Shown here: piece after piece, positions 8,883-19,349 of the stretch
Numbering within the stretch: position 1 is the first letter of the stretch
Layout of the letters: every line of letters starts with the position of its first letter
Source of the DNA: Brachyspira pilosicoli
Lineage (GTDB): Bacteria > Spirochaetota > Brachyspiria > Brachyspirales > Brachyspiraceae
Direction of reading: 5' to 3'
Length of the DNA: 64,000 nucleotides
Assembly: GCF_036997485.1 (NCBI RefSeq)
Contig: NZ_JAWLPU010000003.1
Span: forward strand, 1 to 64,000
Program-made: the position numbers and the translations under genes
The notes under the pieces: generated by a model
What the model was told of the DNA's origin: nothing
Seen by the model: only the letters and a program-made list of their open reading frames with translations
The model's database searches: none

Positions 8883-9200
8883 TTATAGATATTCTTGAAG
8901 CCATTCTTTTAATTGAGCCTCATTTTTCATTCCTTCAGCTCTCTTAACAACTTCTCCGTTTTTAAAAACCATAAGTGTAGGTATAGATTGAACACCATAT
9001 TTAGCAGCTATCTCTTCTGCTTCATCAACATTCACAGCAGCGAAATTCATTTTATCAGAATTAGCATCTGCTACCTTATGCAAAACAGGTGTTTGCATTT
9101 TACAAGGTCCGCACCATTCAGCAAAAAAATCTACTAAAGTTGCCTTATCTGATGATACTGCGCTATCAAAATTATCTGATTTTAATTCTTGTACTGACAT
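8883..9200 (-). CDS. trxA: Thioredoxin
   Basis: The small cytoplasmic disulfide reductase of 105 residues has the active site WCGPC at residues 29-33 and the cis-Pro segment SIPTL near residue 76. The length and all core features are normal. A GAGGGGG ribosome site lies upstream of the ATG, and a promoter with TTGACA is visible at 9241-9269. A terminator follows, so it is a single-gene unit. Its reductase partner is not in the window. Confidence 0.97.
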   Translation of the reverse strand: MSVQELKSDNFDSAVSSDKATLVDFFAEWCGPCKMQTPVLHKVADANSDKMNFAAVNVDEAEEIAAKYGVQSIPTLMVFKNGEVVKRAEGMKNEAQLKEWLQEYL

Positions 9201-9240
9201 ATTAATAATCCCCCTCGTTAATAATACTTAATGTTCGTAT

Positions 9241-9269
9241 AATCTAAACATAATTTTAATAAATGTCAA
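9241..9269 (-). promoter_or_regulatory. Probable promoter of trxA
   Basis: On the minus strand, TTGACA (9269-9264), a 17-nt spacer and TAGATT (9246-9241), about 40 nt before the start codon. Confidence 0.55.
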
Positions 9270-9493
9270 TAGAATTATTTGTATTTTAAAACTAAATTAA
9301 CATAATTAATTATATTGAACCATAATTGATATTAAATTATGTACTTTTATATTGGTTTTTATTATGTATATATGAATAATTGATTAAGTTTTATTAATTT
9401 TTATGCTTATGTATAAGTTTAAAAATTTAAATACTTAATATAATTATAAATTATATATATTTGAAATCTGTATTATAAAAAATATTAAAAAAC

Positions 9494-9521
9494 TTGACAA
9501 TGGTGAAAGGCTAACTATACT
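9494..9521 (+). promoter_or_regulatory. Probable promoter of leucine dehydrogenase
   Basis: Consensus TTGACA at 9494-9499, a 16-nt spacer, TATACT at 9516-9521. Apart from this pair and the trxA promoter, the gap 9201-9563 is plain AT-rich sequence with nothing else I can name. Confidence 0.75.
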
Positions 9522-9563
9522 TGAATACAGATGATAATTTTATATAAGGGAGACATACATCTT

Positions 9564-10628
9564 ATGGAAATTTTTAATTACATGGAAAAATATAATTATG
9601 AAGAGTTAGTGTTTTTCAATGATAGTAAAACAGGTCTTAAAGCTATCACATGTATTCATTCTACAAAGTTAGGTCCATCTTTGGGTGGAACTAGGCTTTG
9701 GAATTATAAATCAGAGGGCGAAGCTATAGAAGATGTTTTAAGGCTTGCAAGAGGTATGTCTTTAAAATCGGCATGTGCCGGTCTTGATTTGGGAGGCGGT
9801 AAAACAGTAATAATAGCAGACCCTAAAAAAGTTAAAGGCAATGAACTTTTTTGGAGGTCTTATGGAAGATTTATTGAATCTTTAAATGGAAGATATATTA
9901 CTGCTGAAGATGTAAACACAAGCACAGAAGAGATGGAATATGTTGCTAAGGAAACTAATTTTGTAGCAGGGCTTAGAAGCAAATCAGGAGACCCTTCACC
10001 TATGACAGCTTATGGTGTTTATATGGCTATGAAGGCTAGTGCTTTAAAAGCATTTGGAAGCGATAATTTGGGAGGTAAAAAAATATCTGTTCAAGGGCTT
10101 GGACATGTGGGTTTGGTTTTATGTGATTATTTGGCTAAGGATAATGCTGAGCTAATAGTATCAGATATTGACAGCGACAAGGTAAGAAAAGTTGTTGAAC
10201 TTTATAAGGCTAAGGAAGTTGATGTTAATGCTATATATGAACAAGATGTTGATATATTTGCTCCTTGCGGACTCGGTGCTATTATTAATGATGAAACTAT
10301 ACCAAAATTAAAATGTAAGGTTATAGCTGGTTCTGCTAATAATGTTCTTAAAGAATCTCATCATGGAAAGATTTTAAAAGATAAAGGAATAGTATATGCT
10401 CCAGATTATGTAGCCAATGCGGGAGGCGTTATAAACGTAGCTATGGAAAACCCTGTTTATAATTATGAAGCTGCAAAGAGTGCTACAGAGAAAATATATA
10501 ATAGAATATTAGAGATTTTTGAAATATCAGACAGAGAAAATATCTCTACTAATGAAGCAGCAGATAAATTAGCTATACAAAGAATAGAAGCAATAGGCGA
10601 AATACATTCGAGGTATATAAGAAAGTAA
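9564..10628 (+). CDS. bcd: Leucine (branched-chain amino acid) dehydrogenase
   Basis: This NAD-dependent Glu/Leu/Phe/Val dehydrogenase interconverts leucine and related amino acids with their 2-oxoacids and ammonia. The N-terminus closely follows Bacillus leucine dehydrogenase (MEIFNYMEKYNYEELVF). The glycine-rich GGGKTVI segment with the catalytic-site lysine is near residue 80, and the NAD-binding QGLGHVG motif is near residue 180. I placed the start at 9564, not at the ATG at 9531, because AAGGGAGA sits 11 nt before 9564 and the family's N-terminus begins there; 354 residues is the normal size. It has its own consensus promoter. The gene stands alone, and its product could feed amino-acid fermentation. 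Confidence 0.93.
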   Translation: MEIFNYMEKYNYEELVFFNDSKTGLKAITCIHSTKLGPSLGGTRLWNYKSEGEAIEDVLRLARGMSLKSACAGLDLGGGKTVIIADPKKVKGNELFWRSYGRFIESLNGRYITAEDVNTSTEEMEYVAKETNFVAGLRSKSGDPSPMTAYGVYMAMKASALKAFGSDNLGGKKISVQGLGHVGLVLCDYLAKDNAELIVSDIDSDKVRKVVELYKAKEVDVNAIYEQDVDIFAPCGLGAIINDETIPKLKCKVIAGSANNVLKESHHGKILKDKGIVYAPDYVANAGGVINVAMENPVYNYEAAKSATEKIYNRILEIFEISDRENISTNEAADKLAIQRIEAIGEIHSRYIRK

Positions 10629-10744
10629 TATATACTTAAACGAACATATTTTGAAATATAAGTTTTTGCTTTATTTAATTTTTTTATGCATCAAAAAGTG
10701 CAAATATTTTTGTTTATATGCTGTTAATAATGTATTAAATGTAA

Positions 10745-10975
10745 ATAAAATGCAGTTTTTCGTGAAGCGTATCCGAAAGATATAAGTTTTTTTTATTGGT
10801 ATAAAAGAACCAAAATGACTGCATTTTTAGATAAAATACAAGTATTGTTTTGCATCTATAGATATTCCAACATATAAAGTTAAAAAAAGTTTGCATTTTT
10901 TGCAACTTTTTGCGGCGGGAAAAAGTTGAATAAAATAAAAATTTATAATAGATAGTATAGTTGTTTGGATATACA
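10745..10975 (-). repeat. Convergent-gap repeat, copy 2
   Basis: The block lies between convergent bcd and glyQ. It shows the GCAGTTTTT...GAAGCGTATCCGAA module, the TTGGTATAAAAGAA box, the inverted hairpin box (AACTTTTT/AAAAAGTT around GCGGCGGG) at about 10903-10931, and the AT-rich tail ATAGTTGTTTGGATAT. Confidence 0.8.
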
Positions 10976-10994
10976 AAAAATAATTTATTTATAA

Positions 10995-11030
10995 AAAAGC
11001 GGGCTTAGAAAATAAGTCCGCTTTATTTTT
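10995..11030. terminator. Bidirectional terminator between bcd and glyQ
   Basis: Arms AAAGCGGGCTTA and TAAGTCCGCTTT, with a T-rich tail on each strand. It can end either transcript and lies 24 nt beyond the glyQ stop. Confidence 0.8.
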
Positions 11031-11053
11031 ATATATATTATTGTTTTATATTT

Positions 11054-11923
11054 TTATTTTTTTATTAACGGATATCCCATTTTCTCTCTTGATTCTATAT
11101 AAGCTGCAGATACCTTTTTCATTAAATCTCTTACTCTTGCAATATATCCAGCTCTCTCTGTTACGCTTATTGCATTTCTTGCATCAAGCATATTAAATAC
11201 ATGCGAACTTTTCATTACCATATCATAAGCAGGAAGCACGCATCCATTAGCTAAACATCTATCACATTCTTCTTCATATTCTTTAAAATGCCTAAAATAC
11301 ATATCAGTGTCAGCTATTTCAAAATTATATTTAGAAAACTCTTTTTCTCCCTGTAAATGTACATCGCCATATTTTATTCCGTGTCCCCATTCCAAATCAT
11401 ACACATTATCAACATTTTGTAAGTACATACATATTCTTTCAAGTCCGTAAGTGATTTCACCTGTTATAGGTTTTAAGTTTATTCCGCCAACAGCTTGGAA
11501 ATATGTAAATTGTGTTATCTCCATACCATCAAGCCAAACTTCCCAACCAAGTCCCCAAGCTCCGAGCGTAGGCGATTCCCAGTCATCATGTACAAATCTT
11601 ATATCATGATCTTTAAAACTTATTCCTAATGCTTCTAAACTTTGTATATATAAATCTTGAATGTTTTCTGGAGAGGGCTTCATTATTACTTGATATTGAT
11701 AATAATGCTGAAGTCTGTTTGGGTTTTCTCCGTATCTTCCATCTGTTGGTCTCCTTGAAGGTTCTACATAAGCAACACTAAAAGGTTCTGGACCTAATGC
11801 TCTTAATGCAGTTGCGGGGTTAAATGTTCCTGCTCCTACTTCTAAGTCATAGCCTTGCTGTATTATACATCCATTTTCACTCCAGAATTTATTTAAAGTC
11901 ATTATTAAATCACTAAATGTCAT
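11054..11923 (-). CDS. glyQ: Glycyl-tRNA synthetase, alpha subunit
   Basis: This is the alpha chain of the alpha2-beta2 bacterial glycyl-tRNA synthetase, a class II enzyme that charges tRNA-Gly. Its 289 residues match the family from the first helix ([13 protein letters not shown]) through the motif-2 region ([17 protein letters not shown]) to the LTYGLER-like ITYGLER segment. GGAGA lies upstream of the ATG. Many bacteria place glyS directly after glyQ. Here the sequence after the glyQ stop holds only a terminator and a repeat, so glyS must be elsewhere. The gene is divergent from adhE, with 233 bp between the two starts. Confidence 0.96.
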   Translation of the reverse strand: MTFSDLIMTLNKFWSENGCIIQQGYDLEVGAGTFNPATALRALGPEPFSVAYVEPSRRPTDGRYGENPNRLQHYYQYQVIMKPSPENIQDLYIQSLEALGISFKDHDIRFVHDDWESPTLGAWGLGWEVWLDGMEITQFTYFQAVGGINLKPITGEITYGLERICMYLQNVDNVYDLEWGHGIKYGDVHLQGEKEFSKYNFEIADTDMYFRHFKEYEEECDRCLANGCVLPAYDMVMKSSHVFNMLDARNAISVTERAGYIARVRDLMKKVSAAYIESREKMGYPLIKK

Positions 11924-12093
11924 TTTTGAGTTTTCTCCGATAATATTATATTTTTGCTTCTATTATATAATATATACAATTTAATTGCTATAAATTTATT
12001 AAAAAATCATATTATTTTATATACTTTTTAATGTTTTAATATTAAAAAGCAATCTTCTTTTTGTACTATAATATATTTATTATGATATCGCTA

Positions 12094-12122
12094 TTGACTT
12101 TATTATATAGTTATAGTACAAT
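12094..12122 (+). promoter_or_regulatory. Probable promoter of adhE
   Basis: TTGACT (12094-12099), a 17-nt spacer, TACAAT (12117-12122), 34 nt before the ATG. Confidence 0.65.
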
Positions 12123-12156
12123 ATTATCAAAAATTTTTAAGGTTTAGGAGAAGTAA

Positions 12157-14760
12157 ATGACTAAAGATTTAAATTCAAAAAGCGGAAATTCTATACTCGA
12201 TGACTTAATATCAAAAGCCAAAAAAGCTCAGGAAATATATTCTACTTTCTCACAAGAACAAGTAGATAATATATTTAAAGCATGTGCCATTGCTATTAAC
12301 AGCAGAAGAATACCTTTGGCAAAAATGGCAGTAGAAGAGACAGGTATGGGAGTAGTAGAAGATAAGGTAATAAAAAATCACTTTGCTTCTGAATATATTT
12401 ATAACAAATTCAAAAATATGAAGACATGCGGAATCATAAGTGAAGATACAGCTATGGGAATGAAAAAAGTAGCAGAGCCTGTTGGTATAATAGCAGGTGT
12501 TGTACCTACTACAAACCCAACATCAACTGCAGCATTTAAATCATTAATAGCTTTGAAGACAAGAAATGCAATAGTATTTTCTCCGCATCCAAGAGCTAAA
12601 AAATGTACAGCTGAAGTTTGCAAGATTATTAATAGAGTAGCTGTTGAGCATGGCGCTCCAGATGGACTTATAGGTTGTATAGAAGAGCCTACAGTTGAGC
12701 TTTCTGCTGCTTTAATGAGCCATCCTCAAATTAATTTAATACTTGCTACTGGAGGACCTGGAATGGTTAAGGCTGCTTATTCTAGCGGCAAGCCTGCTTT
12801 AGGTGTTGGTGCTGGTAATACTCCTGCAATAATCGACGAAACTGCTGATATTAAAATGGCTGTTAACTCTGTTATAATGAGTAAGACTTTTGACAATGGT
12901 ATGATATGTGCAAGTGAACAGACTGTTGTTGTTGTAAAAAGTGTTTATGAGGAAGTAAAAAAAGAGTTCTTATATAGAGGTGCTTATCTTTTAAACAAAG
13001 ACGAAAAAGCTAAACTTAGCAAGGTAATGATTATAGACGGTGCTTTGAATGCTAAAATAGTAGGTCAGCCTGCTTATGTTATAGCTAAGATGGCTGGAAT
13101 AACTGTTCCAGAAGAGACAAAAATACTCATAGGTGAAGCTTCTTCTATAAGCAAAGACGAAGCATTCTCTTATGAAAAATTATCACCTGTACTTGGTATG
13201 TATAAGGCTGATAATTATGATGATGCTGTTGAAAAAGCTCATAATTTAATAGTGTTTGGCGGACTTGGACACACTTCTGTGCTTTATACAGATGAAGATA
13301 ATCAAAAAGAAAGAATTAAAAAATTCTACGAAAAAATGCCTACAGGAAGAATACTTATAAATATGCCGTCTTCTCAAGGGGCTATAGGAGATGTATATAA
13401 CTTCAGATTAGAACCATCTTTGACATTAGGATGCGGAAGCTGGGGTAACAACTCTACAAGTGAGAACGTTGGTCCTAAACATCTTTTAAATATTAAATCT
13501 GTAGCTTCAAGGAGAGAAAATATGTTATGGTATAGAGTACCAGAAAAAATATATTTAAAGAGAGGTTCATTAGATGTTGCTTTAAGAGAATATGCTAACA
13601 AAAAAAGAGCATTAATCATCACTGACGGACCGCTTTTCAAATTAGGTGTAACTGATAATGTTACTAAAGTATTAGATGATATAGGAGTAAAATACACTAT
13701 ATTCTCTGATGTTAAACCTGACCCTACAATCAGCACAGTTAGAGATATAGTAAAAACTGCTAATGCATTTGAACCTGATGTTATTATAGCATTAGGAGGA
13801 GGTTCTCCAATAGATGCTGGTAAGATTGCTTGGCTTCTTTATGAAAACCCTGAAGTAAAATTTGAAGATATTGCTATGGTATTTATGGATATAAGAAAGA
13901 GAATATGTGATGCTGGAGAATTAGGTAAAAAGGCTCAGTTTGTTGCTATACCTACTACTTCTGGTACTGGTTCTGAAACTACTCCTTTTGCTGTTATCAC
14001 TGATGATGCTACACATATTAAATATCCTATTACAGATTATGCTCTAACACCTGATATGGCTATACTTGATGCTAATTTGGTTATGAGTATGCCAAGAGGC
14101 TTATGTGCTGCAAGCGGTATAGACTCTTTAACACATGCTCTTGAGGCTTATGCTTCTATATGTTCTACTGAGTTTTCTAACTCTAATGCTGAAAAAGCTA
14201 TTAAACTTATATTTAAATATTTACCTGCTTCATATAAAGAAGGTGCAGAAAATCCTGTAGCTCGTGAAAATATGCATTATGCTGCTTCACTTGCTGGTAT
14301 GGCTTTTGCTAACGCTTTCTTGGGTATTTGTCACTCATTGGCTCATAAACTTGGTGCTGCTTTCAATATTCCTCATGGTATTGCTAATGCTCTTTTAATA
14401 TGTCAGGTTGTTAAATATAATGCTAATGAAAAGCCTACTAAACAAGGTTTATTCCCTCAATATAAATATCCTCATGCAAGAGAGAGATATGCATTTATTG
14501 CTGATATGCTCGAGCTTGGCGGTAAAAATGATAATGAAAAAGTAGCTAATTTAATTAAAGCTATAAATGGTCTTAAAAAAGAACTTGATATACCTTTGTC
14601 TATTAAAGATTATGGTGTAGCTGAAAAAGACTTTATGGCTAAACTTGATGATATAGTAGAGCAGGCATTTAATGATCAATGTACTGGAGCTAACCCAGTG
14701 TATCCTCTTATGAAAGAATTAAAACAAATTTATTTAGATGCTTATAATGGTGTTTATTAA
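12157..14760 (+). CDS. adhE: AdhE: bifunctional acetaldehyde-CoA / alcohol dehydrogenase
   Basis: AdhE turns acetyl-CoA to ethanol in two NADH-using steps, regenerating NAD+ in fermentation. The 867-residue protein has an N-terminal aldehyde dehydrogenase domain (about 1-440; catalytic Cys in the NGMICASEQ segment near residue 254) and a C-terminal iron alcohol dehydrogenase domain (about 460-867; GGGSPIDAGK and the metal-binding His of GIDSLTHALEAY and CHSLAHKLG). Both halves appear complete. AdhE forms filaments (spirosomes) in other bacteria. It has its own promoter and a terminator at 14786, so it is a one-gene unit. Confidence 0.97.
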   Translation: MTKDLNSKSGNSILDDLISKAKKAQEIYSTFSQEQVDNIFKACAIAINSRRIPLAKMAVEETGMGVVEDKVIKNHFASEYIYNKFKNMKTCGIISEDTAMGMKKVAEPVGIIAGVVPTTNPTSTAAFKSLIALKTRNAIVFSPHPRAKKCTAEVCKIINRVAVEHGAPDGLIGCIEEPTVELSAALMSHPQINLILATGGPGMVKAAYSSGKPALGVGAGNTPAIIDETADIKMAVNSVIMSKTFDNGMICASEQTVVVVKSVYEEVKKEFLYRGAYLLNKDEKAKLSKVMIIDGALNAKIVGQPAYVIAKMAGITVPEETKILIGEASSISKDEAFSYEKLSPVLGMYKADNYDDAVEKAHNLIVFGGLGHTSVLYTDEDNQKERIKKFYEKMPTGRILINMPSSQGAIGDVYNFRLEPSLTLGCGSWGNNSTSENVGPKHLLNIKSVASRRENMLWYRVPEKIYLKRGSLDVALREYANKKRALIITDGPLFKLGVTDNVTKVLDDIGVKYTIFSDVKPDPTISTVRDIVKTANAFEPDVIIALGGGSPIDAGKIAWLLYENPEVKFEDIAMVFMDIRKRICDAGELGKKAQFVAIPTTSGTGSETTPFAVITDDATHIKYPITDYALTPDMAILDANLVMSMPRGLCAASGIDSLTHALEAYASICSTEFSNSNAEKAIKLIFKYLPASYKEGAENPVARENMHYAASLAGMAFANAFLGICHSLAHKLGAAFNIPHGIANALLICQVVKYNANEKPTKQGLFPQYKYPHARERYAFIADMLELGGKNDNEKVANLIKAINGLKKELDIPLSIKDYGVAEKDFMAKLDDIVEQAFNDQCTGANPVYPLMKELKQIYLDAYNGVY

Positions 14761-14785
14761 TAAAATATTTCTTTTATAATTTTTT

Positions 14786-14826
14786 ATGGGTGAGAAGCTT
14801 TATATTAGTTTCTTGCCCATTTTTAT
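14786..14826 (+). terminator. Rho-independent terminator after adhE
   Basis: Arms ATGGGTGAGAA and TTCTTGCCCAT (with G-T pairs) and a T-rich tail, 26 nt after the stop. The rest of the gap to eno (14827-15005) is AT-rich and shows nothing else. Confidence 0.75.
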
Positions 14827-15005
14827 ATGTAAATTAATTATGATACAAAAAATGAATATTTATTAGATTTTATTTTGCTTTTTGGAATATATATAGTAAC
14901 TTGACTTATAATGAATGCTATATAAAAAGCTATGTCTGAAAATAGAATATTTAAATATAATTCTTTTAGATGATTATATTATTACATTCATTATTATTTT
15001 TTAAC

Positions 15006-15033
15006 TTGAAATTTATACATTATGTTATATTAT
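15006..15033 (+). promoter_or_regulatory. Probable promoter of eno
   Basis: TTGAAA (15006-15011), a 16-nt spacer, TATTAT (15028-15033). A clear AAGGAG ribosome site follows before the ATG. Confidence 0.5.
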
Positions 15034-15054
15034 ATATACAATTATAATTTATAA

Positions 15055-16362
<1,308 letters not shown>

Positions 16363-16404
16363 TATATTATTTAATACATTATAAAAAATATTGTTTTAAA
16401 TTTA

Positions 16405-16450
16405 TAAAAAAACAGGGAATAACTATATTTGAGTTGTTCCCTGTTTTTAT
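16405..16450 (+). terminator. Rho-independent terminator after eno
   Basis: A 17-bp stem (AAAAACAGGGAATAACT paired with AGTTGTTCCCTGTTTTT, one G-T pair) around a 7-nt loop. Confidence 0.9.
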
Positions 16451-16706
16451 ATTTAATATAGAGTTGATTTTATCATTAAAAAATATCCTGTATAGCAGAT
16501 AAAAATTTTATAGTATTAAATTAAGATTTTTTAGTTTTTATAAACAATTTATTATTAATTATTTTTTTATATGTTTTTTAATGGCGATATGTTTTAATAT
16601 AGTAAAAAATGCAATTAATATAAAAAATATCCGAATAAAAAATAAGCATTATTAATATTGTTGTATAATATTTTTTCATTTTAATAGTGCAGAAAAAATT
16701 TAAATT

Positions 16707-16735
16707 TTGACAAAGTTGAAAATTTTTAGTATATT
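16707..16735 (+). promoter_or_regulatory. Probable promoter of the hemerythrin gene
   Basis: TTGACA (16707-16712), 17-nt spacer, TATATT (16730-16735). The -35 box occupies an in-frame TTG that might otherwise be taken as the gene's start. Confidence 0.75.
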
Positions 16736-16766
16736 TAAAACATATATTGATATAAAAGGATTGTTT

Positions 16767-17225
16767 ATGGAAAATAATATTCAAGAGATTAAATGGGAAA
16801 ATAGGTTTAATACTGGATACAAAAGAGTTGATGATCAGCATAAGGAATTGGTTAATATATTAAATAAGTTAAATTTATTAGTTATAAATAAAGATATAAC
16901 AAGGGAAGATGTATCAGAAGAGTTGAATAATATTATTAAGGATATGGTTGATTATGTTGCTTATCACTTTTCTACAGAAGAGGCTATAATGAAGGCTATA
17001 GATTATAGCGGATTCAAGAGCCATGTAGTTAAACACAGAAATTTTACTAATAAAGTTTTAGAAGAGGTGAATAATTATAAGAATGGTAAACAAATAGATA
17101 TAAAAGGACTTATTGTATTTTTAAGAGATTGGTTGTTTAATCATATTGTAGTTGAGGATAAGGTTTTTATTAATGAAGTAAAATCTACTTTAGAAAAAAT
17201 GGCTAGAGAAGAATATAATATGTAG
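16767..17225 (+). CDS. Bacteriohemerythrin
   Basis: This single-domain hemerythrin of 152 residues binds O2 at a non-haem di-iron centre. All seven ligands are visible: H25, H67 and E71 (HFSTE), H86 and H90 (HVVKH), H126 and D131 (HIVVED). The start at 16767 has AAGGA 6 nt before it; an in-frame upstream TTG falls in the -35 box and is rejected. In anaerobes such proteins are thought to buffer or deliver oxygen; in this organism an O2-scavenging role is inference. It has its own consensus promoter and no neighbour in the same unit. Confidence 0.94.
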   Translation: MENNIQEIKWENRFNTGYKRVDDQHKELVNILNKLNLLVINKDITREDVSEELNNIIKDMVDYVAYHFSTEEAIMKAIDYSGFKSHVVKHRNFTNKVLEEVNNYKNGKQIDIKGLIVFLRDWLFNHIVVEDKVFINEVKSTLEKMAREEYNM

Positions 17226-17547
17226 TTATTTATAATAATACCAACAAAAACATTTATTATTTAAATATTTCTTAAGTTTTGAAATATATATAGTATTAAA
17301 TTTATATTTAATTATAAAGTTGTATAGTTAATTTTCTTCAATGTTTAATTATTTATCTTGCAAAAATTTTATATGCTATAAATTTATAAAGAACATATTA
17401 TTTTATAGTATTACTTATAAAAATAATTTTTTATTTGAAAAGAAAAGTTTATGTAAATACCAACAAATTTAATTAAAAACATGGTAGTTGATAAATATCT
17501 CTATTCATATATAATAAAAAACAATATTTAGGAGAATAATAGTTTTT
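17226..17547. other. AT-rich gap before prfA with one promoter
   Basis: A 322-bp gap. I see a promoter at 17488-17515 (TTGATA, 16-nt spacer, TATAAT) 32 nt before the prfA start and a ribosome site AGGAG. The rest is plain AT-rich sequence; no terminator or RNA gene is evident. Confidence 0.6.
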
Positions 17548-18624
17548 ATGTCAATAATAGATAAACTTTCATCTGTAGAAAACACATATAATGATATAGT
17601 AGATAAATTAAATGATGCGAATATAAAAGACAATAGAGTAATACAAGATTTAATGAAAAAAAAGTCAGAAATAGAAGATATAGTAAATGAATATAAAAAA
17701 TTAAAAGCTGTATTAAAAGAGATAGAAGATGCCAATGAAATGCTTAATCATTCTGATACTGATAAAGAATTAAAAAATATGGCACTGCTTGAAATAGAAG
17801 AATTAAATCAAAAAAAAGAAAATATTATTAATGATTTGAGGCTTTTACTTCTTCCAAAAGATAAAAATGACGGCAAAAATATAATAGTAGAAATAAGAGT
17901 AGGAACTGGAGGAGATGAATCGGCTTTATTTGTGGGGGACTTGTTTAGAATGTACAGCCGTTTTATAGAGAGAGCAAATTTTAGAATGGAGATAATAGAT
18001 ACAAGTCCTACTGAGCTTGGAGGATATAAAGAAGTAATATTTTCTGTTTCTGGAAAAGATGCTTATAGAACTTTAAAATTTGAAAGCGGTACACACAGAG
18101 TTCAGAGAATACCAGCTACAGAATCCGGCGGAAGAATACATACGTCAGCTTCAACTGTAGCAATTATGCCTGAAGCAGAAGAAAGCGATGTAATAATAAA
18201 AGATGAAGATATAAGAGTAGATATATTTCGTTCAAGCGGTCCTGGAGGGCAGTCAGTTAATACTACAGACAGTGCCGTAAGAATTACTCATTTACCTACT
18301 GGTTTAGTGGTGCAGTGTCAAGATGAAAAAAGCCAGCACAAAAATAAAGCCAAGGCATTAAAAGTATTAAGAGCAAGAATATATGAAAAAGAAGAGGCAG
18401 AAAGAAAAGCAAAAGAAGCTAAAGAAAGAAGAGATAAAATAGGTTCTGGAGACAGAAGCGAAAGAATAAGAACCTATAATTTCCCGCAAAATAGAGTTAC
18501 AGATCATAGAATTAATGTTACATTATACAAATTAGATAGATTCATGGACGGAGAAATAACAGAAATTACAGATGCTTTGTTTAAAAAGGAACAGGAGGAA
18601 TTATTAGCTTCTTATTCAGACTAA
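17548..18624 (+). CDS. prfA: Peptide chain release factor 1
   Basis: RF1 ends translation at UAA and UAG. The 358 residues are normal. The peptidyl-tRNA hydrolysis motif GGQ is at 233-235, and the codon-recognition tripeptide PAT at 189-191 marks it as RF1 rather than RF2 (which has SPF). AGGAG precedes the ATG. In many bacteria prfA is followed by the methyltransferase gene prmC; here the next gene, 10 bp on, is a zinc-ribbon protein instead. It leads a four-gene unit ending at 21241. Confidence 0.97.
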   Translation: MSIIDKLSSVENTYNDIVDKLNDANIKDNRVIQDLMKKKSEIEDIVNEYKKLKAVLKEIEDANEMLNHSDTDKELKNMALLEIEELNQKKENIINDLRLLLLPKDKNDGKNIIVEIRVGTGGDESALFVGDLFRMYSRFIERANFRMEIIDTSPTELGGYKEVIFSVSGKDAYRTLKFESGTHRVQRIPATESGGRIHTSASTVAIMPEAEESDVIIKDEDIRVDIFRSSGPGGQSVNTTDSAVRITHLPTGLVVQCQDEKSQHKNKAKALKVLRARIYEKEEAERKAKEAKERRDKIGSGDRSERIRTYNFPQNRVTDHRINVTLYKLDRFMDGEITEITDALFKKEQEELLASYSD

Positions 18625-18634
18625 TAGAGAGCTT

Positions 18635-19339
18635 ATGAAATATATAGAAAATATATTTGGCGATGAAAAGATATTACATAATATAAAAGATGATGATACT
18701 GCTATCAATTATATAAAAAGCTTTAGTGATGTTTTGTATTGCGATTATTCATATAGGCATAATGAAATTTCTTTTGCAGGGCTATTTGCTTACTCTAAAG
18801 ATAATAAATATTGTTTTGGAGAGTTTGGTTTATTTAAAGAAAATAAATATGAATCAAAAATTATAATAAGTGACTATCCTGAATATGCTACACTAAATAA
18901 TTATGAACTTACTAATGATAAATTTATAGATGTGCTTAATTTGCATAATATAACTTTAAATAATCTATTTAGCACAGCAAAAAAAGAATTTAATTCTATA
19001 GAAGCTTATCCATTAAAAAAAATATCATTAGATGATTATATAAAAATATTTCCGCATAGATATATTAATAATAGATTTAAAATATATGCTAAAAATAAAT
19101 ACAAAAAAATAAACATAAAAAATATTAATGAAGATTTTGTATATAGGTGTCCATATTGTGCCTCTACTAATATTTTAAAAATAATAGATATTAATAATAA
19201 TACTTTTGAGAAAATGGATGTTTATGATTTTAATGATATGTATGATAATATAGAAAATATTGAACATGATGACTTTTATGTTTGTGCTTTATGCAATTTG
19301 GTTATAAGAAGCCCAAAAACTATTTTAGATTATATATGA
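18635..19339 (+). CDS. Zinc-ribbon protein of unknown function
   Basis: I do not recognise this 234-residue protein. The first 165 residues are mixed alpha/beta with no clear motif. The C-terminal part has CPYC (near residue 171) and CALC (near residue 217), which together would make a zinc ribbon or rubredoxin-like knuckle. No signal or membrane segment is visible. It lies 10 bp after prfA and 10 bp before the SPASM protein, so it is co-transcribed with both. Its constant neighbour status would be worth testing as evidence of a joint role with the SPASM protein. Confidence 0.7.
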   Translation: MKYIENIFGDEKILHNIKDDDTAINYIKSFSDVLYCDYSYRHNEISFAGLFAYSKDNKYCFGEFGLFKENKYESKIIISDYPEYATLNNYELTNDKFIDVLNLHNITLNNLFSTAKKEFNSIEAYPLKKISLDDYIKIFPHRYINNRFKIYAKNKYKKINIKNINEDFVYRCPYCASTNILKIIDINNNTFEKMDVYDFNDMYDNIENIEHDDFYVCALCNLVIRSPKTILDYI

Positions 19340-19349
19340 GGTGTTTTTA

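Noticed and set aside
16707-16766. Longer N-terminus for the hemerythrin (TTG at 16707)
   Set aside because: That TTG is the -35 box of a good promoter and the ATG at 16767 has an AAGGA site and fits the family start.
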